Source: Epiperipatus broadwayi (lineage: Eukaryota; Onychophora; Udeonychophora; Euonychophora; Peripatidae). From it: 64,000 nucleotides of DNA. Shown in pieces: positions 1 to 16,298 of the stretch. Within the stretch, counting starts at the first letter, position 1. The number at the start of each line of letters is the position of its first letter. A program made the translations under genes and the position numbers. The DNA lies in the NCBI GenBank assembly GCA_028023455.1, contig JAQFVV010006470.1, forward strand, positions 837,800 through 901,799, written 5' to 3'. Below the pieces are notes generated by a model. It ran no database searches. It had not been told where the DNA came from and worked only from the letters and a program-made list of their open reading frames with translations.

Positions 1-1771
<1,771 letters not shown>

Positions 1772-4395
1772 GATGTTTTGACTTGAAGATTCACAGAACC
1801 TCTTACCCATCATATAAACACTTCACTCCCTTAACAGATAGCCTAGTGTGGAAGAAGTTTGCTAGTGAACTAAGGTTTTAGTATTTGTTTTAAAAAAAGG
1901 AGAAATATTCTATTCAATATTTACTTTTGTATTTTGCTATGATTTTCAATAATACTAAGTTAGTAATATCATTGCTTCAGGTAACTTATTTATGTATTTT
2001 AAAGGGTTTATGGGAAAGTGTATATATTCTATGCATTATCACTTATATATTTTTATTATATATTTTGTTATTTGCTGAATAAATTAAACTATACTATATT
2101 TCAAGTTAGCAAAGTTACTCATCTCTCACAATAATTACTCTTAAAATGTATGGTATTTCATTCATTTATGAGTAAAACCACTGAAGTATTTATTAGAAGT
2201 TTTGATATTTTGCATAAATTCAACACTAGTCACAGCTGCTAATATTTTCATGAACTTGAGAATTAGTATTCTCACATTTTGATTAATTTTATCAGTGAGG
2301 TCCACTTATTTTATTTTATTTGATAATTGATATATCACACATGTCTGTACAGTTACTCTGTGGCAAAATTTTATATGCTATTAATTTTCTTGATTGATAT
2401 TACATAGTCATTTTGACTTAATTACATGTTTGTTGGTTTCAGACAGTGTTTATGGTTTATTATAATTATAATCTGAATACGACATTAGTCAGTTATAGTG
2501 TTAAGTTTGTATCTTGTCATGGTTTAGCTCTTAGTATTGCATGATCTCAAAATGTAAGGCCCTACATCTTTATGTATTTTTGTTCTTAATGCAGGTCAAG
2601 TTCCCCCATTATTATTATATGATTTCCCAAATGTTGATAGTGCTTATCTCTAGTGATTGTTATCACATGTTTAAAGGTGCCTACATACTTATACAGGATA
2701 TTTTTTGTGTGTCTTTCCACATTTTTCTGATGTACTGTGACAATGTCCAGGCATCCTTTTTGGCTCAAATATAGGTATTTGAAAGCCATATTATGTACTA
2801 ATTTATTCATTGATTGATAATGTTTTGCCCTGCAGAACCTATAATTCTGCCTATCACTCATGATGTGATTAAATCTATTTTTCCACCATAATATATGATG
2901 TTTTATTGTGATTTAGATGCATGATGACAATTATAAGATAGTTTTGAAGGATTTAACTTTTTCCAGTTGGATTTAGTTATTTTTGTGCTCAGATGTGTAA
3001 AAATGTGTGTATTGTTTTGATATGATGTTATAACCACAGACAATCAAACCAACAATTTGTAATAGATTTAATTATTTAATTGTAAGCCTATGACCATTAA
3101 GTGTAATCCCATATTCTATATAATTGTTGTATTCATCTAGAATATTTCATCACTGTATGTTTAACTATTTTGGTATTATTAATAATATATGGACAGTAAT
3201 TTATTATCAGTATCAGTGCATGTCTTCTAATGAATGATCCATGCTTTTCTTTCATTCAGTTTATTCAGTAGTTTAGAATACTAAAAATAGGATATTATTT
3301 ATTTTTAATCGGACAATAATTTTATTGTGCCAGCAATTACTTTAAGTTTATTTAGCTGATAATGTAAATTATTAGTAAGTCATCCCATTAATATAAGTTG
3401 CCAATGATTATCATTTTGAAAAATCAGTAAATGTATAAAAATGTTACTAAGTTAATGTTAATCCAAGTTAACATTTAAATTTATAATCCCCAAAACAGTT
3501 TAGAGGTAACATTTAGGAAAAATCAAGTGTATAAGAGTTAGCTATTGTTAACTCTCAATTTTGAGTAACATTTACTTATAAGTTCAGTTATATAAAATAA
3601 TTTGTTTTTTCAAGATCTTGGTTAGTTTGTTTGTAAGGCCAAAAGGGTTTTACTTGAATTCTTATAGTCAAAAGAACATTTTGCCAGTACTATCTTGGCA
3701 ATAAGTCTAAATTTATGTGTACATTTTATTTTTTAACTTTTTTTATTGTAAATAACTTATTTATTATTGATTGAATTCAAATTTAGTTTCTGATTGTTTT
3801 TTTATATGTTATTGTACTGTTTTCACAACACTCATTATTTTCTTTGAGATAAAAATATACAAAATATCCCAATGCTTACAGAAATAAAATAAAGTCATGC
3901 TTCTGCAGACATTAATAATAATGTTTTTGCATTAAGAATTTTTTCAAATTTGTTTATTTTCTAAGAAAGAAGATCGTATAATATGAAAATGCAGATGACT
4001 TGATATTTTAGAAGATTATGTATTATATTTCTGACTGCACCCAGTTCAGTTATTTGGATATTACATGTCTAGTTTCTTTCAAGATCTAATTGGACTTAAT
4101 TACTCACAAAGAATGTCTGTGGGAGGGGGAGAAGATAAAAAGCACCATTTGTTTGTTCCAACTCCAATGATGTCATGGGTAAAAAATTATCATTATTTCA
4201 AATTTTAAATATTTTATTAATCAATTAGATATTTAAATAAATATTTTTTATGTAATTTTGGATAAGCATTGTTATTTAATAGTAGAAAGTAGACACTACA
4301 AGTGACGTGTTTGCCTCCTATAGTTGGCCGGGATATCAGTCACTCATTTACTTATCTATTTATTGGTTTAATAGGCAACATTACCTAATAGTATC
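1772..4395. other. AT-rich DNA, no gene recognised
   Basis: No coding motif, RNA gene or intra-window repeat is visible. The two overlapping ORFs at 2541-2861 on opposite strands show no family motif. This may be intron or intergenic DNA; the sequence does not decide. Confidence 0.55.
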
Positions 4396-5508
4396 AATTT
4401 TTGCAGAAGTCAGGGTGTGTGGCTAATGTAAACTTACTTTTTTTTGTCATTTTGCACTAATATTATAAAATTTGACTAAGTTTTATCATTCTGGATACAG
4501 AACAAGAAAAAAATTTAACAACAAACGATTTTATTTCTCTCCTTTTTAAAAAAAAAAAATGTTCATTTAACCTGACAATGAGGCTTCTCTGGATAACAGA
4601 TGATTACTAGCAAGAAAGAGAGTGTTTTTGTTCCCTTTTTTTAAAGACAAATCAAGGTTTTATATTGCCTGGGTTTCTTCATCCCCCCCTCTGAATGATT
4701 AACCTTCCACACCATTTATGTCTGTGTTTTACTTGATTAATTACTATTGTTTTTTTTTATCCCATCCTGAATGATTGATCTGCCAAACCATTTATGTCTG
4801 CATTGCAATGGTTTTGACAATGCATTGTATTTAAGCTTATACAATCCCATGTCAGGGATATCAAATGATTTTCTTTAGAAATTTTCTGATCATGGAAATC
4901 TCACCAAATAACAAATAAAAGAAAACTCTTCCCAAAAATAAATGAGAGAAAGGTCTTCTCCACCCTTTTTTTCTTTAATAATAAAAAATGCATTGCAAAG
5001 CAACATCAAACCCAGAATCTTGACCAAAAATTAACAGCTACGAATGAATCATTGTAAAAAATAAATAATTATTCTTTAAGAAGAGTTCTCCAATGAAATA
5101 TCATGGGATATTTATTATCCAATAGTTAACTTTATAGTTAAAATTTACAAATAAATCATAGATATACATGCACCCCTTACAAATACAATTCTAATTAGAC
5201 TGGTTGCTCTATACTCTGTTTAATTCTTGATCTTTTTTTTTTTTTTGATAATTTGATTTTAGTAATTGTTGCATTTTAAATTATTATTGTAAAACTACGA
5301 TTATCTATTTTTATTCTCTGAACATAATTTTGTAAATTGCACAACCCCCTCTCTTCTCTCCAATCTCCAAACCATTAAAATGATTATATAAATATTGCTA
5401 ATCTAAAAACTTCTCAATTATATATTTGGTTATTGGATTACTAAATAAAATAATTTTTGCCTACAAATCTTTATGATTAAATGTTTAGAATGCCAACTAA
5501 GTAAAACT
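4396..5508 (+). repeat. Dispersed repeat R, copy 1
   Basis: This 1.1 kb segment aligns in the same orientation with 40459-41639. Both begin with a 'cagaag(t/a)cagggtgtgtggcta' motif, share a block reading 'atattataaaatttgacta', and end at 'ctaagtaaaact'. Neither copy has a usable ORF, so it is probably a non-autonomous element or a fragment of a larger one. Copy 1 lacks the SINE present in copy 2 and so shows the empty site. Confidence 0.85.
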
Positions 5509-5819
5509 ATGCAATCCCTAAGAATATGACTTGGATTCAAACTCAGCATTGGCTAGAAAGCTTGTCTGTTGAAAAATACAAATCATGAGAAAAATTTTCA
5601 TTAAACACCATCTTACATTGCTAAGTCTAAATTTAATGGAGCATTGGGCAAAACCAAGGGATAAATATCAACCTCTATTAGTAAACATTTTCTGAATTCA
5701 AATTACATCTTCATTAGTTATATATGGATAATTAATTCGATATTATATAAAGTGGACTAATACTTAACAATCACATTTAGTTTGCTTACTTTATAGGTGG
5801 GAGAGTTCTTAAACTTTAT
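5509..5819. other. AT-rich spacer, nothing recognised
   Basis: A short stretch between repeat R and the gypsy integrase remnant. No ORF, terminal repeat or RNA motif is visible. Confidence 0.5.
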
Positions 5820-6800
5820 GCATTGTAAGTTTATTAAGTTCTCTCCAGGTTGAGAGCAGGAAGACATTTTCTCCTATCTTTTTAATTATTTGAAAGGGGC
5901 CTTCATAAAGGTTCAGAAACTTTTGAAAATGTGCTGAGGATTGCTATTGTGAGATGTCCTTACAAGTACATAATCATGTACTTTGAATCAATGTGGCCTG
6001 GTGTTAGACAAAGTGACTAATTTTTTTTTTTATTTTAGTTAACATTAGCTGTTTGCTGGCCATCCCCTGGGATTATATCTTTCAAAATGATAGGTAAGAA
6101 AGTCTTAATAAGCAGTGGTTCTGGTTTTCCAAAGTGGAACTGGATTGGGGTCTATTTTGTGGATTCATTAACCATGACATTGATATACTATTTAATTTCA
6201 GGTAATTTATTAACCCACTACCAGTGATTTTCATCTAGATAGACCCTGAACCACCTACTCAACTCCCTCATCATCTGCTCACATGGGTAAGATTGCAGAA
6301 TTCTTATGGAACTCATAAAGTGTTTTACATTGTGTGGTCAGACAGGATTGACTCCGGATTATTACCAAAGGAAATTTGAAAATCATCCATGCACTGAACT
6401 ACATTTCTAGCATCAGCATTAGGTACTGGGTATGCAGACACATACTTAGTAAAGATGTCATACATAACTAGTACAAATATTAGGCAATTGAAAGGTGGAA
6501 GTGTGCTGTAAAATGTGATAGCTAATAGCTCATATGGTTTATTAGATAGATTTGACTGTAAAGCTCCTGCAAATGAATGATTACTAAATTCAGTTTTTAA
6601 ATATGCTTCACATGATTTTATACTGTCATATATAGTCTCAGTTATTCTGTCCCAAACAACATACTGTTTTTAAGCATGCTCAACTTTCTTTTTTTCCATA
6701 GTGGCCATATTGACAGTGGACATAGTGAATCGATTGTTGTATCATAGTAGGGAGAATTACCACCCTCCACAATTTATCATCATTTTTACTCACTCTTTTT
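5820..6800 (-). pseudogene. Ty3/gypsy integrase remnant
   Basis: Reading the minus strand gives pieces of a retroelement integrase in the expected order. Around 6700-6750 a zinc-binding His motif (YGHYG context) appears, then a Cys pair region (SCEAYLKT) near 6610. The catalytic core near 6420-6500 reads FVLVMYDIFTKYVSAYP, followed by ILSDH near 6340. A recognisable C-terminal tail, LYEGPFQIIKKIGENVFLL, lies near 5850-5910. Stops and frame changes interrupt it throughout. The first catalytic Asp, expected in the 'DFYGPLP' context, is Thr here, so it would be dead even without the stops. It looks like the same broad family as the 27-31 kb element. No RT or RNase H is visible upstream of it. 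Confidence 0.75.
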
Positions 6801-6981
6801 ACTAAAATATTATTAATCAGCTTATAATTATATTTCACTCTAGTTATAAATTTATTCTCTTTATTTAAATTATCAGAGTTGGTTAAACGTCTCTAATTAT
6901 TTTCAATCTATATATTTGTGGTTTTAAAGTAGCCAATTCTTTATAATTTCTAAGAATAGACTCATCTAACAACAAATCTAT

Positions 6982-7229
6982 TGTAACAGCAGCCAAGTTC
7001 AAATCCTGTTATAAAAATTAAGTACCATATACCCATTACCCATGATACATATAATTATGTAAATTGCCATCAAGAGGTTAAATATAATGTATGAGGATAT
7101 ATGTAAATCAATATTGAACTTTTTTTTAAAAGAAGGAAATGGGGAAAGGCTTGATTAGGCATATTTATTTATTTTAAAATATTGTTTTTCAAAATGTTAT
7201 TTTAAATTTGAAAAATACATTTATACGCA
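6982..7229 (+). repeat. LTR-like unit A, 248 bp
   Basis: Starts TGTAACAG and ends TTATACGCA, giving the TG...CA termini of an LTR. It aligns over its length with 30777-31026, which directly follows a gypsy polypurine tract, and with the 5'-truncated copy at 16315-16530. The first 32 bp fold on themselves (TGTAACAG ... CTGTTATA). It is followed at once by a TA tract. With no internal region attached in this orientation it is best read as a solo LTR or LTR fragment. Confidence 0.75.
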
Positions 7230-7245
7230 AATATATATATATATA

Positions 7246-10200
7246 TTCTACCCTTTCGTTGTCGTATGTAGCCCCACTACACCTCAGGCCAATCACATTG
7301 AGGACACGATCTGCCCTTTTCTAACACCTCAGGCCAATCTAACTGCCCCGTTCCCGCATCTCCACTTCCCCCAAAATAAATATAATATAGTGAAAATCAC
7401 CTAACCGGGTTCTAGCTCTAATAATTAATGAAATATTCAATTAAATGCTTTACTAGCTCAAGTTTCTTAAAATTAACATAGGTTCTGTTTTAAACTAACT
7501 CAAATAAATATTCAGGAATTCATGAGACTAGAAGTGGAAATACGGGTGACAAGGTAGATTACATTGAGACAATATCCCACAGGATACCACCTCAATGGCA
7601 TAAGAACACTCCCTCCTTATACTACTATTACATATAATAACTACCTAGTATTCTTATGACTTCCGCAACTTCTAATCACTAAGACTCATTTAACAATTAA
7701 AGTATTAATCTTTTATCTCTAATAACAATAATAGTAATCATCTAGCTCAAATGAAATAATCTCAGGTTCTTAAATTTATTCGCATGTTAATAACATATGG
7801 TAGCAAAATATGATAAGGGATTTTATGTCATAATCTACTACTCTGAAATTAGATTAATAATAAAACAATAATAATCACAATCTTCATTGCTTAATCCAAC
7901 TAGTACAGCTTTTCTTTCATCGCAAATTTATAACCGTAATAAATTAGTTAATAATCTAATATCTCCTTTTTTTATCTTTAAGTAATAAAATAAATTAATA
8001 AGTGGCAGTGTTTAGATAATCTGATAAATAAAGCAAGTGGCAATTAATAGCATATAATTTAGCAAAATTATATGATAATGGATTGATGACCAGTAACGCA
8101 CTGCAATTTTATAATTATTTAATTACAAGAACATCAATAAATATTAAGATTAAATATACTTCTCTATTTATCTTTTGTGCAAACAATCATATACTTAGTT
8201 TAATGGTTGTGAACATACCCTGTGAATTCATGCAATGATGTAGAGAAAACAAAACTCAGACACAAGTTTTAATAAACAAATTTTAAAATTTTATTAACAT
8301 CAATAAAAATAAATAAAACAAACAAATCCATGTACATCTATTTACATGGGATATCCTAATTTTTCTTTACAGTACAATAGCTGAATTATACACATTTATA
8401 TTTCTTTTATCGTTAATTAAACTTATTATGCCTTTTAAAAGTTATTTATTTATTTCTCATTAGGTTTATCATATCACTTATTTTAACTATTTTATGGGTA
8501 ACACCATTCTTTACCTTTTAATATTAAAGTTACTGTATTATAAATTATCTATGTGGATAAACATCATTTATAACATCATAATTTTACAATCAATATGGTT
8601 TTTAAAAGAAAATTACATTTTCTTGTAACTTTATATAAATCACTCCGCATATTATTCAAATATTATTATTACTTTTAACGTTTGTTCTCCAATGCTCGTA
8701 AACTATAATATGTTTATTCCATAAGCCATACTCATGTATAATACTATAACACGGGTTTAATTATCACCTGTTACAGTTTCACATATACTATAATTATCGA
8801 ATGTTATTGTATTTTTTAAATATGCAATACTTATATTTTTTAAAATATAATCAACAATAAGAAAACATGAAATTATATTTAATATTTTGTATATTTCTAT
8901 TTGGATATACTTTTATAAAATTATAGTTCATTTCTTAAAAAGAATTGAAATAATTCTCTAACTCCTTCCCTTCTTAGGATATCTGCATCTTTCTTTCAAT
9001 AATCATAATCTACTCTTCGTTAATACTTAATTATTCTTATTCCAAATAATAGCATGACATACATTCTAAAATATCTATTGTTTCCCTTTTAATAGACTTA
9101 TCATATAACGAAGTAGTTGCAAGAAATACAGATAAAGATAGCAAAAGATGTATAGGATATCGGGAAGATAGATAGATAACTTATCCGCAATATACTTCAA
9201 AAATATATGGAACAGTGTGAATAGGTCTGACATTCATTGTCTAATAACCTTGGTGATAAGCATGATGTGGCAGCTATTTACTCAGCTTTACCAAACATCT
9301 AGTTCGACTCACAAGAAATATATAAAATACCACTGTCCAAGACAACATGTGTACCAGTCATAGGGCTTTGTTAACTACGCTGATTAACATCTAAAACTAC
9401 CTATTATTTCATTCCCTGTAGCATCCTAGTTTTTAATACATCCTCTTGGTTTCCAAATCACCACGTACTACCAAGTCATTACCCAAACTATCTCTCGAGA
9501 TTTTTACTGTATCCAACATCGATAAAATACTAACTACTTTTTAAAACAATAAACAAAATTTGCTAATATAAAACATTTCCCTATTCCATAAGAACAATTT
9601 GTCTTGCTTTATTACACTGTAGGTTCAACATCTACGTTTTGTTAAAATAACATTTAAATATTCCAATCAGAAAATTAACAGAAAATATCACATAACCATC
9701 GGTTATATTGAACTATATTAATAACACATAAAATGATTATCGTATGCATATTTTTAAAATCTAATCACATCTCAAAGTGTTTTAGAGTGTTGTTTTCAAA
9801 AAATGTGTTTCACAACAATAATAACAATAAACTTTTGCGCTACATTCATTCGATTCTCATCTGATCTAAATAAATAAAACATACATTATATCATTAATAA
9901 TTATAAATGTTACCAAAAACAATCTTTATCTCTCTATCAGAGTTCGTAATAGGCTTCTTTCTCTTCGAGCATCGCAAATATACAAATTTCCACATACATA
10001 CAATTTTATTTTAAAATTCAAAATCAAAACACACCATTTCATATAATGTTATATTACGAATTAATGTATTTTGTTTTCCCTATCGCTATCTAAAACTTAA
10101 TGTTTAACTTAGATTAGTAAAGAAAATAATTCAAACCATAATCACATATTTTTCTGACGGTAAATCTTGGTTAGTCCCATAATATTTATTATTTCTTCTT

Positions 10201-11709
10201 TTGTCCGAATGTTCTCCTTTATGCTTATTAAAGTTTTAAATAAATTAGTTCATTTCATAAACTGTTTAGATGATCTTTAGTTTTAGTGTTTAATCCAAAA
10301 TTATTAGAAAACATTTTATTTAGTAATCCCACTAAGCTTTTTAATGTTCTGGCGAATATTACCTCGGCGCGTTGATGCATCTTTATTTCTAGTTGAACTA
10401 CAATTATTTAATAATTACGGTACCAATTGCATTTTCCATGGATCCAATATTTTATATTTCTCTTCTGTAAATTTTTTTTCTTTAGGCAGGTGTTTTCCTT
10501 GGTAAACTTCACTTTCATTCATTATTATTTTATATACACTACTTTCGATCTTTAACTATTTTTCTAAAATATTTTCTCAAGTCATCTTAAAGAAAGCTAT
10601 TCAAACTATTTCAATATTAAAATTCCTTATGTCCATTCATTCTTATACGAATAATACTTATTTTATTTTCCATTATCTTCATTAACTTTGCGCACAATGT
10701 CCTTTCATTGATTTTATACGCATGAAAGTAGCTTTCATAATGATACGCTATATAAACTATATCAACGAATAACATTAACGTATTTGGAACATTATAAAAT
10801 TTACAACTTGGTTTTAAGAATCTATCCATTTTCTATTGAAAACTCCGATTATATTTCGATAGAATCCACTGGCAGGTTACTGTAAAGTTAGTGAAACATT
10901 ACTATGAAAAACTTTTTTTTAAAATTTTATTCTAAGATTCTCTTCAGATAATTTTTAAATTGTCAGTTGGTTTCTTTCAAAGATATTATTAAAATTATAA
11001 TAAAATTGACTAATAAATTGAAAAAGAAAAAAAAAATTTAGAGAGCTTAAATTTTTACCTCTGCTCTGGAGTCAACACATTTTTGTTCTCTTTCGTTTAT
11101 ACAATAAGTTTGCACGATTTTGGTTGTCTGCCAAGATCTATTTTTTATTGGTCAATCCCTACTTGGATTTATAAACAATTTCTAAAGTTTTAAAATCATG
11201 ATGTAATAGACTTAAATGTTAACTCATTATTATTTTTAAATCAATTATTATCTATTACAATTTAACTACCTTTAAAACAATTTTGAAACTATAATTAATA
11301 AAGGTGTATACTACTTATTTTTATTATGATGTGTGACAATTCCATCCACTTCTATAATATACTATTTAAATATTTTAATTATTAGTATTAATTTAAACTG
11401 GTGCTTATACATAGAATATTTCAGACAGTCACGTAGTCATTTCCGGTGTTTAGTCTAATTTTATCTGTCTTAATAAATTTGCTACTTATATTATATAAAA
11501 TAATTATATACAATTTTAAAAAACAATTTAGAAAAATATAGAATTAGATACAATTCTCACCATCACAATACTTATTATTAAATATATCATATTAATCTTT
11601 AACTGCTTAATATAGTCTATAATTTTAAATACTATATAATATTAATTCTAAATTTTTTTTTAGTAATTGACCATTTATAACCATCATTGACCCATAGAAA
11701 AGGGCACAA
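7246..11709. mobile_element. Unknown 4.5 kb non-coding element, tandem copy 1
   Basis: Aligns along its length, head to tail, with 11722-16241. The start is TTCTACCCT and the end AAGGGCACAA, an imperfect inverted terminal repeat of about 9 bp with TG...CA-like ends in copy 2. Shared blocks include 'ggcataagaacac' (7600/11980), 'cttggtttcc' and 'accaagtca' (9450/13720), and 'tttccatggatccat' (10435/14680). By eye the copies are roughly 70% identical. No credible ORF is present; the 70-codon ORF at 10617-10829 has no motif. It could be a non-autonomous DNA element or an unusually long LTR. Confidence 0.7.
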
Positions 11710-11723
11710 TATATATATATATT
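11708..11723. repeat. Short TA tract between the 4.5 kb copies
   Basis: A TA run joins the CACAA end of copy 1 directly to the TTGTACCC start of copy 2. A similar tract precedes copy 1 (7231-7246), and a much longer one follows copy 2. Confidence 0.9.
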
Positions 11724-14700
11724 GTACCCTCCTCCCCCGTCGCCTCTCTCCATAATAATCTATAATAATGTTTAACTATATATTCCCGGGTTCTCTCTAG
11801 CTCAGTCTTAAATAAAATCAATGAAATTAATTTATTAAAATGATTACTACTAGCTCTAAACTTTAAAATATAAATACAGTTATATTATCAAAAATTTATT
11901 ATTTTCATGAGACATGGAGCGACGACACGGGAGCGAGACAGACTACATTGAGATATATCCACATGATACTATCCCAATGGCATAAGAACACTATACTAAA
12001 TAATCAACTTATGGTATTCTTATGACTTTCCAAGCTCTTGTATTACGATTAAGATAATAATCATATCTTATTATTCTTTGTAATAATAATCTAGCTCAAT
12101 TAAATAATTTAAGTAAATAAATGAAATAAAATCAAATCAAATAAATCTCAGGTTCATAAATTGCATTTAAACTAATTAAATTACAGTAGTAAACTATGAG
12201 AAGGGAATTTTATGTCATAAATTCACTACGTAACAACTAACAATAATAAATAAGAATAGTGATAATAATAGTATAATGTAATCCTATTTCTTCTTAAATG
12301 AAATAAATAAATAAATATTACGTTCGTGGTAGTGTTTAATAATCTGACAATCAAAATACGTGTTGTAATATTAGCATATAATTTATTTTAATATTGTGGC
12401 AACCAACTTATGACCAATAAAACGATATAATTATAATCCTTTAATTTTGTCATACAAATAAATTTTCAAAAAATTATTATAACACTTTTATGTTTATCTA
12501 CTTTGTGCAAAATTATATGTTTGTTGCAATTATAAATGTGTATTGCGATATCATGCATTCTATGTGGAGAAATAATATAACTAAGACACGAAGCTTACAA
12601 ATAAATTTACAACATAGTTTATTAATAATTATACAAGTAACAATATTTACATTATGTACATCGGATATCCCTACTTTCCTGTTACAAAATTACTTTACTA
12701 GTTTATCTCTTAACATTAAATTTCTACTTATTTTATTTTTAACTCTTATACAGTATTATTATTATTAGATATCTGAATTTAGTTTAGCTTGTTACAAAAA
12801 TGTATCTATCAATAATTATCATTAATACTTTATATCTCTATTAATTTTAAAATTATATTTTTACAAAAACTTTTTACCTTCGTAGTAAAATTATACAAAA
12901 TCATAAAATTCTATTTTTATATTATTCGTATGGAATCCTAAAGATTCAAACCCTTCTTGACATTTTGATGTTCCGTTTTATTATTGACTATACAATAATT
13001 ATTAATCCAATACTTATCCAAGCCTTTGCTTCGTATGGTAATTACACTCATTAACATACCATGCACAAATACATATATCAGTTACACATTATTGAATCAT
13101 TTTTCAACCAACATGCAATCTCTATTTTTAAATATCATATAAAATATTAAAATTTTATTATTACTTTAAAAACTTTGTTTAGATTTTTCCTTTAAAATCT
13201 TATATTCATTTCAGAATTACTTTTTAAAACTATATCATATGATTCTTCATCTCTTTATGACATTTATACTTTCACTTTTAAAATAACAATTCTAACTCAT
13301 TCTAGTAAATAAACTATTCTTACATAACGACAACCTAGCCTCATTTCTATTTTATGTATCATTTCTATAAAAATATCTTTCTGACGATGTATATTCATGA
13401 AACAAGGATAGCGAAAATAGATGCGCAGGATCAAAACAACTAGAATATTATCCGTCATAAAACTTGACAATGATGGCACAGTGAATTTAAAGAACACCAT
13501 AGAGGAGTGACCTTTATCTGTCTATCCACCTCTACTATAGGAGTGATGCTAAAGCTATTCCTTCAGCTTTATATAACATCAAAAAGTTTCAAAGATACGT
13601 AAAAACACTGTCCAAAATATATGTGTTCAGTGATAGGACTTAGTTAGCTATACTGAAATCACACAAAATACTATGATCCAAATATTTGATTTTTCTTATT
13701 TCTTGGCAAAAAACATCATCTTGGTTTCCTCTACACCAGTACTACCAAGTCACTATCCGATTTTATTTCTCTAGATTTATCTATGCAATACATCGACAAA
13801 TTTCTGTCTACATTTCTAACAATAATAAAATTCATTTTTAGTTCAAACTATACAGCTATTCTTAAGAAAATCTTTTACTACTTATCTTGTATATTTATAA
13901 TATACCAACTATTTTAAAATCATCTGAATATTTTGCAAACATAAAAGTTCAAAAGAATCACATAATTATTATGATACTTATTATTAATTATATTTTTAAA
14001 ACAACTTATTGCATGCACATTTAAAATTAATACTATCTCAAACATATGTTTTAATGTTGGATAAAATGTGTACTTATAATTTAAAAAACTTTCATACATC
14101 ATTCTTCATTAATAGATGACCTAAAAAAAATACATTATGCATTATCAATAATATCACAATTACCAAAACGATCTCTATCTTCTTGATCGTATTCTGAAGG
14201 CTTCACCATTCCATTACTTCTTGTAGATATTTAAAACTTCCATACATACATTTTATTTTTATAATAATATTTCTATCATTCTATTAAGCTATTATATTTA
14301 AATCTAATTATTCTTAAATTCATGTTTATATGTTTCCCTAAGCTAATATAGAATTTTTTATATATTTAAAATACAATCAAATAAAAATATTAAATTATAT
14401 TTACGATACTGCTTTGTCGAACTTGCTTGAAAATTGTTCATAGTAAAGCTAAAAAAAAATATATACTTTATTTTTCTTCAGTCACTTAATGTTCTATAAA
14501 AAAAATAACTCTGTTTAATAATCTTCATCGACGATGATCCTTAGTTTTCTCAATATTTTATACACTTATTAATTCTTGATGTCTCCAACATAGTCTGCTA
14601 GCTTTTTCCCGCGCGTCTGGTTTCCCCCGATGCATCTTGTACGGACTTTTAAAATCTTCAATAAAATTTCTGGTTTCCATGGATCCATTTTTATTTAGTC

Positions 14701-16237
14701 ATTTAATTTTATATTTCTTTGTTCAAGCATTATTTTCATTGAATACTTTACAATATTTTCTCTTCTTATTGGATAAAGGTTTCAGCTCTTTTTCTATAAA
14801 ATACATATATCACTTTCATATTAGTCTTTAACTTTTCTTTACTTTAACATTCGGGAACTATAGTTTTAATAATGTTTCCCTTTTAAAATAAACACTTTTC
14901 TTCATTATTAATTTTCTTGGTACTAGAACGCATATTAAAATTTTGTTCATAGAGAAGTATAACTTAGTTTTAAAGTAGCCCTGTAAATTTATCGTCATAA
15001 ATTGTTCTTGACGACCAACAGCTTCTTTTTCAGATTTTCACATATCGTCCCAATTGTATTCCTTTCAGTTGTAAGATTAAGTTTCAGGTTAAGCACAACT
15101 AAAGTGGCATTAAGATGATTTCCAATTATTTTTCTTTCATCAGTTAATCTAGATATTTTTCCTTGTATTTCCATGTTACTGTAGGCTTTCTGGTTAAATT
15201 TGAATAAAATTTCCTGGTAAGATCACTTATAAAATTAGAAATTCATGTCTTTGCAGTCAAAAATATATTATATGTTACCGAATAATTTTTAGAATAATAC
15301 GAAATTATAGATTTATATTACTTTCAGCTACGATGTTTTCAGCTATCAAAAGTGTTACTTTTTCTTTCACTTTCACATTACTTCTCCCCGCTCTGTATAA
15401 TTCTTAGATTTTTGTCTCTTAATTTTACATCCTTTGATTGGTTAATATTTATTTTAGCGCGAACAATTTATTCATTTTATTTTGATAACAGAATGGATGT
15501 TTAAAGTTAAGAACTGATGACGTAATGTCTGGAATATTTCCCAGACTAATATTATTAAATTCAATTATAGTTTTATATAAAAAATTATCTAAGTTTTAAA
15601 ATAATTATTAAAACAATATTTAATATTTTTAACTTTCACTTTAAATGATCGATGGCAATTATATCTAGTTTTAAATTCACACAGTTTATTATTATTTTAA
15701 CAAGAGTGTGTGTGAAGGTATTTAATATACGGTCACGTGTTTACTAACTTTTATCAAAATGATTTTTTATTTACGTCTTGGTTTAAATTACCAAAACTGA
15801 TATATTTTATAAAAAATTTAGAAAATAATTTTAAAATGTTAAACTAAATATAACTCTCACCATCCCAAAGTTTATTAATAAATTATACTCTATTAAATTG
15901 GATTATTAAATACAATTATAACATTACATTTCATTTATTTAATTTATTAGTTTTTAAATATTATACTAAATAATTGATATACTTTTAACTATCTATAGCT
16001 GTATTATTTTATATGGCCAGCTTTCACAACCATAAGCAATGATATTTAAGCTTTATTTAATTGTTTTCTTTTAAAATAATTTATTACACTGTTACCTACC
16101 AGGTATTTTTAGCTTTAAATTGTATTATAAAATTTACTTATCCCATTATTATTTATATCTCTTACAAATATAACTTAAAATTTAAAATTTTTTAATAATT
16201 GACCTTTCTACCCTACCTATGACCTACAGACAAGGGC

Positions 16238-16241
<4 letters not shown>
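11722..16241. mobile_element. Unknown 4.5 kb non-coding element, tandem copy 2
   Basis: Begins TTGTACCCT and ends AGGGCACAA, so its two ends are near-perfect inverted repeats of each other. It is homologous to 7246-11709 in the same orientation. Small ORFs inside (12490-12768, 13297-13500, 13920-14102, 14637-14831) are not conserved in copy 1 and carry no motif. Low GC and scattered A/T runs are as in copy 1. Confidence 0.7.

Positions 16242-16296
<55 letters not shown>
16241..16296. repeat. (TA)n array, 56 bp
   Basis: Pure TA dinucleotide array directly abutting the CACAA end of the second 4.5 kb copy. Confidence 0.97.
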
Positions 16297-16298
<2 letters not shown>

